64,000 bases of DNA from JAUSNA01 sp964511965 (GTDB lineage: Bacteria > Patescibacteriota > Microgenomatia > Levybacterales > GWA1-39-11), in the NCBI GenBank assembly GCA_964511965.1, contig CAZEGF010000008.1, positions 11,493 to 75,492 on the forward strand. Reading direction: 5' to 3'. The notes under the pieces were generated by a model. The model saw only the letters and a list, made by a program, of their open reading frames with translations, ran no database searches and was not told the origin of the DNA. A program made the position numbers and the translations under genes. Numbering within the stretch: position 1 is the stretch's first letter; each line of letters starts with the position of its first letter. Positions 7,340-16,776 of this stretch are shown here, one piece after another.

Positions 7340-10033
7340 TTATTTTTGCACAGAAGCCTTTTGAATTTCAATTTGAGTTTGAAAGTCTTTTTTAATAGTC
7401 TCCTCTTTTTCTAAAAAGTTCTTACCATATGCATCAGCTGAGGCATTAACAGGAATAAATCCTTCAGGATAATCGACAGTCGTTTTTAATTTATACGGCT
7501 TTGTACCTGGTTGCTTTATATAAAGTAGTGAGTAGTTAACGATAGTTGATATTGACTTTGAAATTCCATTATCATAGTCAATTTTAATATCTGATTTCTC
7601 ATCCGGTAATACTGTTGCGATAAACGCAAAAAAAGTAAGATTGTCTTTATTATATTGTTCAACCTCAAGTTTTCCGGATGGTTTAAAGTTTTTTGCTTCG
7701 TATATTTTAAAATCCGTAACTGCTGGAGTTGTTGTTTGTTTGACACCATTAATCGTAATTTGTTTTAGAACACTTCCCTTCGGAACTGCTATCTGTATAT
7801 AGGTTTTATAAGTGTCTACAGGACTAATATTTGTTAACAGAAGATTTGCTTGTGAGGATACTCTCCCCTGCTCAAGCATCGCTTCATAGTTAACCTCTCT
7901 GGAGATATTTGCATTGACTTTATTTGCACCAATATTTGCTTCGTTTATATACAAGAAATCATTTAACGATTTTGGACTAGATTTTCTGGCATCGTTATAC
8001 TCTCCGGCATAGCCGTTAGCGGAAAAAGCTTTTTGAATGGAATTGTCACTGAATGAGATAATAATATCCTTCTGCTCTAATAAGTCAGGTATTAATTTTG
8101 CGGCTTTAATATAGAATTTTGAGTCTGTCGTAAATTTTAATAAAAGTTGAGTAAAAAGGCTATTGAGAATATCCCTCTTTTCTGTTGAGCCTGGGAAAAA
8201 ATTGTCTTTTATGGTGGTTTGAATAAATTGTGAAACAGTGTCACTGTCAACAGTTACATTGTAGCTTTGAAGTTTTATTGGACCGGTAATTCTTAGTATT
8301 TCCCTAAGAACTTCCAAATCAATAGCTATAACAGCGTCAGGTTTTTTCCCAGTTTCTAGGTTATAAAGAAGCGCGGCCATGCTTGCTGACTCTTGAAAAT
8401 TAAGGTAAAAATTGCTATCCCGAAGGTATAGATGTGGTTGCAGATAGCGTCTTACTATAAAAGGAGGTTCAATATGATTTCTTAATTGTCCATCCAACTC
8501 ATAAACATCTTGAATTGTAAGATTTTGTATTTTACCTTTTTTAACAACTGCATCCCCTATTGAACCAATAAACCCTCCGGTTGGACGAAGCTCATCATCG
8601 TTTTGAAATAAAAGTAGATAATTTTTATCTTCATAAAATCCGAGGATGGTTGGCAATATTTCTGACAGACTTAAAAGCTTTGAATAGGTTTGTTTTAATC
8701 TGGAGGAAATGTCTTTGTTCCCCGTCTCAAGTGACACCCTCTGCCCTTCTGAATAAAGAAAGGAAAGATTTGATGTTATAGATGATAACGATTGTTCAGA
8801 ATTAAAATTTCCTTTAAACAATTTCGTCATAGTAACTCCAGTAATTTGAGAAAGCTCACCTGCTTTTTGCACAAAAGTATAAGAGGTAACAGCCTTTTGA
8901 AAAACATCTATGTTACCAATTAGATCAAATGTAATATTAGTTGTCGGTTTAATTGCCGTTAAAAAATAATTTGATATTCTTGCATCTTTTTCAACGTTTT
9001 TAAAATTGTCGGTCTTTATATCCTCCACTGCGAGACGTAAATAAAACAAACCCATTCCAAAGAAAAATAGATTTATGAATATAAAAAGTATAGATCCAAA
9101 AAGAATACTAAGAATAGTAAATTTTAAGGTACTTAATAATTTTCTTTTCCTTTTTAATCTTCTCGATTTATTTACTTTGCCGGGAGTAGTCGCATCATGT
9201 AGAATTTCTTTATTCTCAAGTATAGGAGTAAAAGCTTTATCAAATCCTTCGGAAGAAGAATCCAAATAAGAGTCATGTAGTTGAAGACGGGTTGTCAATA
9301 TAGTTTTTATTTCATCTCGTGAAATTGTAAGAGAATTATTCCTTTCATCCGAAAATTTAATTTTAATTTCTGGATCCAATCTGGCGATAGCATGCGAGAC
9401 AGCAAGAATTGTTTCTGGTGTTTTATAGAAGAGATAATGAATAGTCTCATTTTTATAATTCCCTAACATTAATCTTAAAATTCCTGTGATAGCATCTTTA
9501 ACGGATATAGGATAAACAGACGATAAGTTGTCTCCGTGTAAATCGATTTCATGCTTTGATATTACGTTGTCAATAATTTTCGAAAGTTGTCCATTTTGAT
9601 TACCCTCCTTTTGAACCATAAGCTCCCCAAGCAATGCAAATCTAATATGTGGAAAAGATTTGTATTCTCTAATTACATCTATTACTTTAATAAGTGAGAA
9701 AACTGTAACAACAAATAGAACTCGTGTTTGGTCTAGAGAGAATTTTGACATAACAGGGTGCAGAAGAGTTGTAGTTTTGTCTTCAGCTACTAGGACTAAA
9801 GCATAATCTATTGTTTCTTCAAGCTTAGGAAGAAGGGTTGCGTCTTGGTACGTTAAGAAATAAATCTCCGGGAAATCTTCTAGAAAGTTTGGCTTCTTAT
9901 GACTTATCAAAATAATACGAAATTTTTTCGAATATTCTCTCACCAATTGACCCTGCAAGAATTCCTCATCACCATATATACAAAGCAAAGGAAGTTTTGA
10001 TTCTCTTTCCTCAACAAGTTGTAAATTTGGCAT
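7340..10033 (-). CDS. DUF4012 domain protein with an N-terminal Rossmann-like domain
   Basis: An 897-residue membrane-anchored protein. Residues 1 to about 255 look like a nucleotide-binding/epimerase-like fold (alternating strands such as PLLCIYGDEEFLQGQL and RVLFVVTVFSL) but lack a clear GxxGxxG. A basic stretch and one membrane helix follow (about 300-330). The rest is extracytoplasmic and includes the DUF4012 core, with LLLFQNDDELRPTGGFIGS and the LRDSNFYLNF pattern. DUF4012 proteins are common in CPR and have no assigned function. The upstream TACAAT, 8 nt before the ATG, fits a leaderless start. Its neighbour PBP1A suggests an envelope role (inference). Confidence 0.8.
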   Translation of the reverse strand: MPNLQLVEERESKLPLLCIYGDEEFLQGQLVREYSKKFRIILISHKKPNFLEDFPEIYFLTYQDATLLPKLEETIDYALVLVAEDKTTTLLHPVMSKFSLDQTRVLFVVTVFSLIKVIDVIREYKSFPHIRFALLGELMVQKEGNQNGQLSKIIDNVISKHEIDLHGDNLSSVYPISVKDAITGILRLMLGNYKNETIHYLFYKTPETILAVSHAIARLDPEIKIKFSDERNNSLTISRDEIKTILTTRLQLHDSYLDSSSEGFDKAFTPILENKEILHDATTPGKVNKSRRLKRKRKLLSTLKFTILSILFGSILFIFINLFFFGMGLFYLRLAVEDIKTDNFKNVEKDARISNYFLTAIKPTTNITFDLIGNIDVFQKAVTSYTFVQKAGELSQITGVTMTKLFKGNFNSEQSLSSITSNLSFLYSEGQRVSLETGNKDISSRLKQTYSKLLSLSEILPTILGFYEDKNYLLLFQNDDELRPTGGFIGSIGDAVVKKGKIQNLTIQDVYELDGQLRNHIEPPFIVRRYLQPHLYLRDSNFYLNFQESASMAALLYNLETGKKPDAVIAIDLEVLREILRITGPIKLQSYNVTVDSDTVSQFIQTTIKDNFFPGSTEKRDILNSLFTQLLLKFTTDSKFYIKAAKLIPDLLEQKDIIISFSDNSIQKAFSANGYAGEYNDARKSSPKSLNDFLYINEANIGANKVNANISREVNYEAMLEQGRVSSQANLLLTNISPVDTYKTYIQIAVPKGSVLKQITINGVKQTTTPAVTDFKIYEAKNFKPSGKLEVEQYNKDNLTFFAFIATVLPDEKSDIKIDYDNGISKSISTIVNYSLLYIKQPGTKPYKLKTTVDYPEGFIPVNASADAYGKNFLEKEETIKKDFQTQIEIQKASVQK

Positions 10034-10125
10034 ACCATTTTATTGTAGAGATATAATTACCGCTTGTCGAGTATTTTGAGCGTAATGCGGGAAAACCTTT
10101 ACACAACGATTTTTATGGTAGTTTG

Positions 10126-10548
10126 TTAAATTTTGAAGTCAAGAGCATCATTTACTAAGCCATCAGCTACCTTGTTTTGGGCACGAGGAATCTGAGAATA
10201 TATAATTTGAGCTGAGAGTTGTGCCTCAAGATTTTTTGCTACCAAAAATAACTCTCTCATATTTGGATGTTTTACCTTAAACTTTCCATCCATTTGTCGT
10301 GCAACTAGAAGTGAATCTAAATGAAAATGAATCACCTCGATATTAGGATAGTGTTCAATAACCCAACGGAGGGCATTAATTACAGCAGAGTACTCCGCAA
10401 CATTATTTGTGTTAATACCAATTCGTTTTCCTTCTCCATATATTTGATTTTTGTTTTCATCAAACACTGCAAACCCGTAAGCTGCTTCCCCAGGATTTCC
10501 CCGTGATCCTCCGTCTCCGTAAATGATAAGTTTTGAATGAGGTTTCAT
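10126..10548 (-). CDS. rnhA: Ribonuclease HI-like protein
   Basis: Degrades the RNA strand of RNA-DNA hybrids. A compact 140-residue RNase H fold with acidic catalytic positions in order: Asp in YGDGGSRGNPG (about residue 11), Glu in NVAEYSA (about 53), Asp in FHLDSLLV (about 78) and Asp in KVADGLVND (about 130). It has no N-terminal hybrid-binding domain. The form with GGSRGNPG and NVAEY is the archaeal/Gram-positive-like RnhA subgroup. It stands alone between the DUF4012 and flippase genes on the same strand. Confidence 0.92.
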   Translation of the reverse strand: MKPHSKLIIYGDGGSRGNPGEAAYGFAVFDENKNQIYGEGKRIGINTNNVAEYSAVINALRWVIEHYPNIEVIHFHLDSLLVARQMDGKFKVKHPNMRELFLVAKNLEAQLSAQIIYSQIPRAQNKVADGLVNDALDFKI

Positions 10549-10597
10549 TTATGCATTGCAGTTTTTTTCGATGGTTGTAACCGAAAAGCCTGCTATA

Positions 10598-11854
10598 TTA
10601 AGCTTTGTTGCTCTTAACAAAATACCACAGCATGAAGATAAAAACCAGGGCTTCCGAAACTCCTGTGGAAATTGCAGCTGCTTTATAAGAATACACTGGA
10701 ACAAAAATAATGTTCAGAATTATATTTAGCAAAAGCGCTCCACCATAAAGAGGAACCAAGAATTTTAATTTGTTGTTAATAACAAAATGCCATTGCAAAA
10801 GACTTGTCATAAAGAAGAAGGGTAGGGATAGAGCAAGAATTTGAAACGGATAAACCGAACGAGAAAAATCACTTTTGATAACTGACAACAGTGGTGCACA
10901 AAAGAATGCGGTAAATGCTATTCCTAAAGAAAGAAAAATAAAAAGTGAAGAATAGCGTTTGATTAAAGGAATATAAGTTCTTGGATTTTTGCTTTCTTTA
11001 AGAAGTAATGGATAAACACTGTTTGCGAGGTATGCAGGGAATGCTAAAAGTATCTCAAAGAATTTATAAGAAATTCCATAGACCCCAACATCTAGATTGG
11101 GTTTATAAATGGAAAGTATAAAGATGTCAGCTTTCGCATAGAGAAGATTGAAGAAAAGCATCATTCCAAGAGGAAGGGACGCAATAATTATATTCTTAGA
11201 GAATGATTTAAAATTGGAGGTTTTTCCAATAGCAAGTTTGTATTTTTTCTTCATGACTAAAAAAAGCACAGAAACAAGAACTGATCCGGAAACAATATAT
11301 GAGAATAGGAGAAGTGATAGATTTTTTTGCGTCGATGCAAAGATCACAAGAATAAGTAAAACTGCTGAAGAGAGCAAACTTGGAAGTAGGGAAACGTAAT
11401 AAGAAAGTTTTCGTTGTAAAAATGCCTGGAGAGACATGTTTATTCCAATAACAACAAGAGTGAGAGAGTAGATGGCAATTCCATATTTTTCAAAATCAGT
11501 AAAACCGGTACCGGCAAGTTTGTTCTCCGGAAGAAGTTGTGACAGAAAAATTATAATTGGGATTAGGAGAAAAGAGAAAAGAATACGAAGAATTATTAGG
11601 TTCCCAAAATACCTACCGGTATTTCCATAATGTTCTTTGATAAATATGGTATTCAATCCAAAATCCAAAATTAAATAAAAGATCGAAACAAAAGCTACTA
11701 TTTTTGTAAAACTACCAAGCGTTTCGTATCCGGCAAAATATGCAATAAGAAGGGTAGCGACAAGTGTAGGAATGCTTGTTGATATTCTGATGAGAAATTG
11801 AATAAGAGTATTTAGAGAAACGGACTTTAATTCGAGTCCCGAAAAAGCTTTCAT
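10598..11854 (-). CDS. Polysaccharide flippase (MOP/Wzx-like)
   Basis: A 418-residue integral membrane protein with roughly twelve hydrophobic segments, the layout of the multidrug/oligosaccharidyl-lipid/polysaccharide (MOP) exporter superfamily that flips lipid-linked sugars across the membrane. The N-terminal helix runs through TLIQFLIRISTSIPTLV; late helices carry the FFMTSLLQWHFVINNKLKFLV pattern seen in polysaccharide flippases. A TATACT box 6 nt before the ATG suggests a leaderless start. The substrate is unknown. MurJ is the alternative, but the sequence fits the Wzx branch better. Confidence 0.8.
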   Translation of the reverse strand: MKAFSGLELKSVSLNTLIQFLIRISTSIPTLVATLLIAYFAGYETLGSFTKIVAFVSIFYLILDFGLNTIFIKEHYGNTGRYFGNLIILRILFSFLLIPIIIFLSQLLPENKLAGTGFTDFEKYGIAIYSLTLVVIGINMSLQAFLQRKLSYYVSLLPSLLSSAVLLILVIFASTQKNLSLLLFSYIVSGSVLVSVLFLVMKKKYKLAIGKTSNFKSFSKNIIIASLPLGMMLFFNLLYAKADIFILSIYKPNLDVGVYGISYKFFEILLAFPAYLANSVYPLLLKESKNPRTYIPLIKRYSSLFIFLSLGIAFTAFFCAPLLSVIKSDFSRSVYPFQILALSLPFFFMTSLLQWHFVINNKLKFLVPLYGGALLLNIILNIIFVPVYSYKAAAISTGVSEALVFIFMLWYFVKSNKA

Positions 11855-11885
11855 AAAGAAAGTATATCGGGGTATTCAGAAGTTA

Positions 11886-12488
11886 TCAACGCTTGGTAAC
11901 TTCAACGAGCGGGTTATGTTCTGAAGGTAAAATTGGCAAAGGTCTAAACGGTTCAAAGAGGCTTTGTAATGCTGTAAAATTATAATGAGGTTTGTTTTCT
12001 CTAATATATTTTGCGGCTTTGTACGTATCGACTAATCTCTTATGCTCCTCTCCTGAAAAAAAATGAGTCAATTCCCCAAGTCGAAAAGTTTGAGTTAGCG
12101 CTATATCATCATAGTATTCATTATTTTCACCCCTCAGGCGAGTAGTAGTCACGGTGAAAGATGCAGTCAATTCCTGACCAGCAGCATCCCTTCCTGTAAA
12201 GCTAAACAAATCTGCAACTTCTCCGCAAGTTAGAGTTGCAAAACCTAAGCTGTTATCGTCTCGATTGTCTTGTAATACATATAAGGAACTATCATCATCA
12301 AGAAACTCGTGAATAATTGTACCAAAAGGCTCAGCATCTATTTGAAATCGTGAATCGTGGAATAATTGTATTTCGTGAATTCCTTCAGGGGTTCTTGTAT
12401 CAACGGTTTTCCCCATTGCATAAAAGCGCTCCTTTGGGCAAACGGAAGCTGGATCTAAATTAGAAGGATTGGGATATTCCCCTGCCAT
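11886..12488 (-). CDS. Hypothetical protein, soluble
   Basis: Not recognised. A 200-residue, mildly acidic protein with no signal peptide or membrane helix. It is rich in beta-type segments (FGTIIHEFLDDDSSLYVLQDN; ELTASFTVTTTRLRG), suggesting a small beta-barrel or sandwich. It lies alone between the flippase and the divergent valS. Codon use matches its neighbours. Confidence 0.6.
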   Translation of the reverse strand: MAGEYPNPSNLDPASVCPKERFYAMGKTVDTRTPEGIHEIQLFHDSRFQIDAEPFGTIIHEFLDDDSSLYVLQDNRDDNSLGFATLTCGEVADLFSFTGRDAAGQELTASFTVTTTRLRGENNEYYDDIALTQTFRLGELTHFFSGEEHKRLVDTYKAAKYIRENKPHYNFTALQSLFEPFRPLPILPSEHNPLVEVTKR

Positions 12489-12562
12489 TTTGCAATCAAT
12501 AAACTAACCACAATGTAACAAATTATAAAAAGAGGTGCAATGAGTCTAACTGTATCAGTTTG

Positions 12563-12591
12563 TTGAAGCTAACTTAGCCTCATGGTACAAT
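12563..12591 (+). promoter_or_regulatory. valS promoter, leaderless
   Basis: TTGAAG (12563-12568), a 17-nt spacer and TACAAT (12586-12591), then 7 nt to the valS ATG at 12599. This is a clear sigma-70-type promoter positioned so that the transcript starts at the start codon. Confidence 0.65.
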
Positions 12592-12598
12592 CGGTTGA

Positions 12599-14704
12599 AT
12601 GGACAAAGTATACGACCATACAAAAGTTGAAGATGCCTTATATCGAGAGTGGGAAGAAAAGGGGTATTTTAAACCAGAGGTAAACTCTGAAGGAGAACCG
12701 TATTCAATAATTCTACCCCCTCCAAACGCCAACGCGCCTCTACACTTCGGTCACGCAATGTATGTAATCGAAGACATACTTATCCGGTATCACCGCATGC
12801 GTGGATTTAAAACCCTTTGGGAACCCGGAGCAGACCATGCCGGTTTTGAAACGCAATTTGTTTTCGAGAAAAAATTAGCAGAGCAGGGGAAGAGTAGATT
12901 CGATTTTGATCGGGAAACACTGTACCAGATGATTTTAGAATTTGTGCAGGGGAATAGGCCTGTCATGGAAGGGCAATTAAGGAAATTAGGTTTTTCTCTT
13001 GATTGGTCGCGAAAAAAACTCACTATAGACCCCGAAATTGTAGCAATTGTATACAAAAACTTTAAAAAACTGTACGACGACGGATTGGCATATAGAGCAA
13101 AGCGATTAGTTAACTATTGTACGTTTGATGGAACTTCTTTTTCAGACCTGGAGGTTATTCATGAAGAGAGACAAAGTCCACTGTATTACATAAAGTACGG
13201 GCCACTTGTTTTAGCAACAACCAGACCTGAGACGAAATTCGGAGATACAGCAGTTGCAGTCAATCCTAACGATGAACGATATAAGAAATATGTTGGAACG
13301 GAGTTGGATATAGAAACCGTTTTGGGAAAATCAAAAATAAAAGTAGTTGCAGATGAAATGGTTGATATGGAATTTGGAACCGGAGTTGTAAAAATTACCC
13401 CGGCGCATGACTTTAATGATTTTGATGTTGCTAAAAGACACGATCTTCCTCTCAAGCAAGTAATCGGGTTTGATGGAAGGATGATGGAGGAGGCTGGAGA
13501 ATTTGCGGGTCTTTATGTTAAGCAAGCAAGAAAAGCAGTCGTTGAGAAGATGCAGGAAAAAGGTCTTATTGAAAAAATTGATGAGAATTATAATAACAGA
13601 GTAGGACTTTGTTATAAATGTAAAAATGTTTTGGAACCGTTGCCACTTGAGCAATGGTTTATAAAAATGGAGCCACTAGCACGACCCGCTATCGATGCTG
13701 TTAAAAATGGAGACACAAAAATATATCCAGTAAGTTTTGATAAATTGTATTTTCAATTTCTAGAAAACATTCGTGATTGGAATATTAGTAGACAAGTGGT
13801 GTGGGGAATTAGAATACCTGCATGGAAAAATAAAAAGACAGGAGAGTGGATGGTAACAGATGGAAAAGCTCCAGAAGGGGAGGAATGGGAACAGGACAGT
13901 GACACTTTTGACACATGGTTTTCCTCTTCTCAATGGCCTTTTGCAACTCTCATGACAACTAATGAGAATGATTACGAGACTTTTTATCCGACAAACGTCA
14001 TGGAGACGGGGTACGACATTTTACGATGGTGGGTGGCTCGCATGATGATGATGGGATTATATGCAACCGGAAAAGTTCCTTTCAAAAACGTTGTTTTACA
14101 TGGACTTGTGAATGACCCTCTTGGTAAAAAAATGAGTAAATCAAAAGGAAATGTGGTAAATCCTCTTGAGTTGGTTGATCAATATGGGGCAGATGCAGTG
14201 AGATTTGCCCTCGTGTATGGTACTGCTTTGGGAAATGATCAAGCATTATCTTATCCAAAATTGGAGGCAGCTCGACGTTTTACCAATAAACTCTGGAATA
14301 TTGCTCGTTTTGTTGAAATGAAAAGTGAAGCTCTAAATGCGAAATACGAAAACCAAAACATAAAACTTTCTGAACTGAAAGCGTTTGCAAAGAACGAAAT
14401 AGATAAACAGTGGGTAGAAAAGGTTGCATCTCTTGTGTCTGAAGTAAGTAAAAACCTTGAGAATTACCAATTTAATCATGTGACAGAAAAACTATATGAA
14501 TTTATCTGGCATCAATTTGCGGATATATATATTGAAGATGTGAAAAACAGAATTGATGAAAACAGTTTTACGATTCTCAATTCTTTATTCTCAATTCTCA
14601 ATTCCATGCTTCATCCGATCATGCCATTTGTTACAGATGAGATCTACAGAAAATTAAATAAGTCCAAGGATTCGATCATGATTTCTGCCTGGCCTTCGAA
14701 ATAA
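12599..14704 (+). CDS. valS: Valine--tRNA ligase, short form
   Basis: Charges tRNA-Val. The class I motifs are HFGH (HIGH equivalent, after PPPNANAPL) and KMSKSKGN. The editing domain carries TTRPET and ITPAHDFND, which with WNISRQVVWGIRIPAW separates ValRS from IleRS/LeuRS. At 701 residues it is much shorter than usual (850-950): the protein stops after the anticodon-binding domain and lacks the C-terminal coiled coil. A degenerate 7-nt repeat (14573-14605) encodes ILNSLFSILNSM inside the anticodon-binding region. The following ORF starts 2 bp after the stop. Confidence 0.93.
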   Translation: MDKVYDHTKVEDALYREWEEKGYFKPEVNSEGEPYSIILPPPNANAPLHFGHAMYVIEDILIRYHRMRGFKTLWEPGADHAGFETQFVFEKKLAEQGKSRFDFDRETLYQMILEFVQGNRPVMEGQLRKLGFSLDWSRKKLTIDPEIVAIVYKNFKKLYDDGLAYRAKRLVNYCTFDGTSFSDLEVIHEERQSPLYYIKYGPLVLATTRPETKFGDTAVAVNPNDERYKKYVGTELDIETVLGKSKIKVVADEMVDMEFGTGVVKITPAHDFNDFDVAKRHDLPLKQVIGFDGRMMEEAGEFAGLYVKQARKAVVEKMQEKGLIEKIDENYNNRVGLCYKCKNVLEPLPLEQWFIKMEPLARPAIDAVKNGDTKIYPVSFDKLYFQFLENIRDWNISRQVVWGIRIPAWKNKKTGEWMVTDGKAPEGEEWEQDSDTFDTWFSSSQWPFATLMTTNENDYETFYPTNVMETGYDILRWWVARMMMMGLYATGKVPFKNVVLHGLVNDPLGKKMSKSKGNVVNPLELVDQYGADAVRFALVYGTALGNDQALSYPKLEAARRFTNKLWNIARFVEMKSEALNAKYENQNIKLSELKAFAKNEIDKQWVEKVASLVSEVSKNLENYQFNHVTEKLYEFIWHQFADIYIEDVKNRIDENSFTILNSLFSILNSMLHPIMPFVTDEIYRKLNKSKDSIMISAWPSK
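14573..14605 (+). repeat. Heptamer tandem repeat inside valS
   Basis: Units of ATTCTCA with single-base variants (ATTCTCA, ATTCTTT, ATTCTCA, ATTCTCA), about 4.7 copies. It is translated in frame into a 7-residue protein repeat within the ValRS anticodon-binding domain. It is one of many 7-nt arrays in this window. Confidence 0.75.
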
Positions 14705-14706
14705 TT

Positions 14707-15180
14707 ATGATGCCTGAAATTATAGTAACAGAGCCTGAAGTTGTTGCCGCTTCCGTTATTTCTGAGGCGCTTTCTCTTCTTGAAGCAGGGCAAGAAGCAG
14801 ACGTCCCGTTGTATTCTCATATTGGAAGAGCGGTGGGATTACCCAACAGGCTTCCTGCTAGATATTTTCGGTCTCAAGATAGGAGCTCTGAAATAGGAAC
14901 ATTTGTAGACAAACTTTTGGATGCGGATGTGGAAAGTCAAGCCGAATATAGCACGGTTGCCATCGGAGAACCTGAGCGGATTACTTACCACTGGCTTGTT
15001 GCTTCCTCGAAAAAACATCCTGGTCTGTTTGCTGTTAGTGAGGTTGCGTTGTTTGGAATAATGAAGGAACCCGTTGCATTAAGAGGAAGCATAATGGTAA
15101 GCCCCCAGAAAGATCTTTCAAATAGTCAAAGTTCGGATTTTAGTTACTTTATAGAGAACGTAATCTGCAAAAGGCAATAA
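14707..15180 (+). CDS. Hypothetical protein
   Basis: Not recognised. A 157-residue soluble protein with an acidic, helical N-terminal third (ASVISEALSLLEAGQEADV) followed by mixed alpha/beta sequence. It starts 2 bp after valS and is probably co-transcribed. No catalytic motif was seen. It is similar in style to the other small soluble hypotheticals here (11886, 40823). Confidence 0.55.
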   Translation: MMPEIIVTEPEVVAASVISEALSLLEAGQEADVPLYSHIGRAVGLPNRLPARYFRSQDRSSEIGTFVDKLLDADVESQAEYSTVAIGEPERITYHWLVASSKKHPGLFAVSEVALFGIMKEPVALRGSIMVSPQKDLSNSQSSDFSYFIENVICKRQ

Positions 15181-15218
15181 TTTTGTTACCACATCATTTC
15201 TGATACACTTGAAATACT

Positions 15219-16028
15219 ATGTTTCTGCTTTTTGATATAGGGGGGACAACAACCCGTTTTGCTGTTTCATATACAGGTGACAAGATTGATGATGTAAAAC
15301 TTTTTCCGACAAATCATGATTTTGATCAAGCGATGGAACAAATGAAAAGTGTAGCATCGGATTTTGCAAATGGAGAAAAGTACCATGCTGTTGTGGGGGG
15401 TGTTAGATCTTACAACAAAAAAAACGGAACACTTTTTGACCATCCGACAATACCTATGTGGGTGGGGATGCCATTATTAGATAAAATGAAAGAAACATGG
15501 GGAGATGTATATATAGAAAATGACTGTGTGATGGTAGGACTTGGGGAAGCAGTCCATGGGGCAGGTAAGGACAATAAGATAGTTGCGTATGTGACTCTGT
15601 CTACGGGAGTTGGTGGATGCCGAATAACCAATGGAAAACCTGATGATACAGATTACAGTTTTGAACCGGGAAACATGTTAATTAATGGACCTGAAGGGCA
15701 AGATTTCTTGGAAAATATCGTTTCTGGGAGTGCAATTGAGAAAAGATATGGAGTATCTCCCTTTGATCTCACCGATGAAAATGCTTGGGAGGAAATTTCT
15801 GAGTACGTATCAGTTGGACTTAATAATGTTGCTGTCATGTGGTCCCCTGATATAATTGTTCTTGGTGGGTCTGTGCCACAAAGAATTAACTTTGATAAAG
15901 TTAATGAATATCTGAAAAAACATTGCAAAATTTATCCCGAAGTACCACTGGTTAAAATGGCTGAAATTGATGAGCAAGGTGGACTTTATGGAGCACTTGC
16001 CTATATTCAAAACCTTCCTATGAGGTGA
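15219..16028 (+). CDS. ROK-family sugar kinase (glucokinase-like)
   Basis: Probably phosphorylates a hexose. The ASKHA-fold phosphate-1 loop is FDIGGTTTRFAV at the N-terminus. The catalytic-region motif reads IENDCVMVGLGE (usually ENDANAAALGE, Asp conserved) and the C-terminal nucleotide motif is PDIIVLGGSV. The zinc-binding CxCGxxGC loop typical of ROK proteins is missing; the segment reads FEPGNMLINGPEGQDFLE instead. At 269 residues it is short for the family. It converges on the Crp/Fnr gene with an 11-bp overlap. Confidence 0.75.
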   Translation: MFLLFDIGGTTTRFAVSYTGDKIDDVKLFPTNHDFDQAMEQMKSVASDFANGEKYHAVVGGVRSYNKKNGTLFDHPTIPMWVGMPLLDKMKETWGDVYIENDCVMVGLGEAVHGAGKDNKIVAYVTLSTGVGGCRITNGKPDDTDYSFEPGNMLINGPEGQDFLENIVSGSAIEKRYGVSPFDLTDENAWEEISEYVSVGLNNVAVMWSPDIIVLGGSVPQRINFDKVNEYLKKHCKIYPEVPLVKMAEIDEQGGLYGALAYIQNLPMR

Positions 16029-16671
16029 GGGCAGCTAGTTTTAACAATTTGTTTGGGAATAAAATCGTATAATACCCGGTTTCCCTGCTAATAATTCCAT
16101 CAACAACCAGTTTGTTAATCTCTATACTGGTGGTTTCGCGACTAATTCCGGCTAAATCAGCAATATCCTGCTGGGTAAGTCGAAGAGGTATAACTATTTT
16201 TCCGTTTTCTCCATTTCCAAATCGCTCACCCAATATATGAATGATGGATGATACTTTTTGTGTTGCACTTCCAAAAGCCATTTGTTCCATTCTTTGCATA
16301 AGACCTCTCATTCGTATTGAAATGTTTTGAGCAATCATAAATTGAACATCCGGATTTTGCTCAAGAAAAAGTAAAAATGATTCACGGTTTTTTTCAAGAA
16401 TTGAGCAATCTGTCATAGCTCTGAAAGAATGCCCGTTATGGATCTTATTAAAAATCCAGCTATATGAAAACACATCTTCAGGTTTGAATATGAAAAGAGT
16501 AAATTCCCGTCCATCATTTGAATTTGCAGAGTCTTTTATATAACCTCTTTTTAAATAGAATGCTGCATTACTATGATCACCAGCACGAAGTACAATTTCG
16601 CCTTTTTTAAAATAACTTGGCCTAGAAGAAGAAAAAAAATTCTTTAATTTCTCTCTTGGAGTTGGATCCAT
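16018..16671 (-). CDS. Crp/Fnr family transcriptional regulator
   Basis: A 217-residue DNA-binding regulator. The N-terminal cyclic-nucleotide-like beta-barrel runs from FKKGEIVLRAGD to about residue 115. A long dimer helix follows (MRGLMQRMEQM), then a winged helix-turn-helix with LTQQDIADLAGISRETTSIEINKL as the recognition region. No cysteine cluster for an Fe-S centre is visible, so an FNR-type oxygen sensor is unlikely; the ligand is unknown. It is the only regulator of this class in the window. Confidence 0.88.
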   Translation of the reverse strand: MDPTPREKLKNFFSSSRPSYFKKGEIVLRAGDHSNAAFYLKRGYIKDSANSNDGREFTLFIFKPEDVFSYSWIFNKIHNGHSFRAMTDCSILEKNRESFLLFLEQNPDVQFMIAQNISIRMRGLMQRMEQMAFGSATQKVSSIIHILGERFGNGENGKIVIPLRLTQQDIADLAGISRETTSIEINKLVVDGIISRETGYYTILFPNKLLKLAALTS

Positions 16672-16776
16672 TGTCCCGCTGCAGTATAACAGGTAAGAAA
16701 AGTGTTAGCAACTTAACACACATTCTGTAATTTTAATTACTGAACTGGGGAAAATTTGGTGTTATCTTATTTCAGG

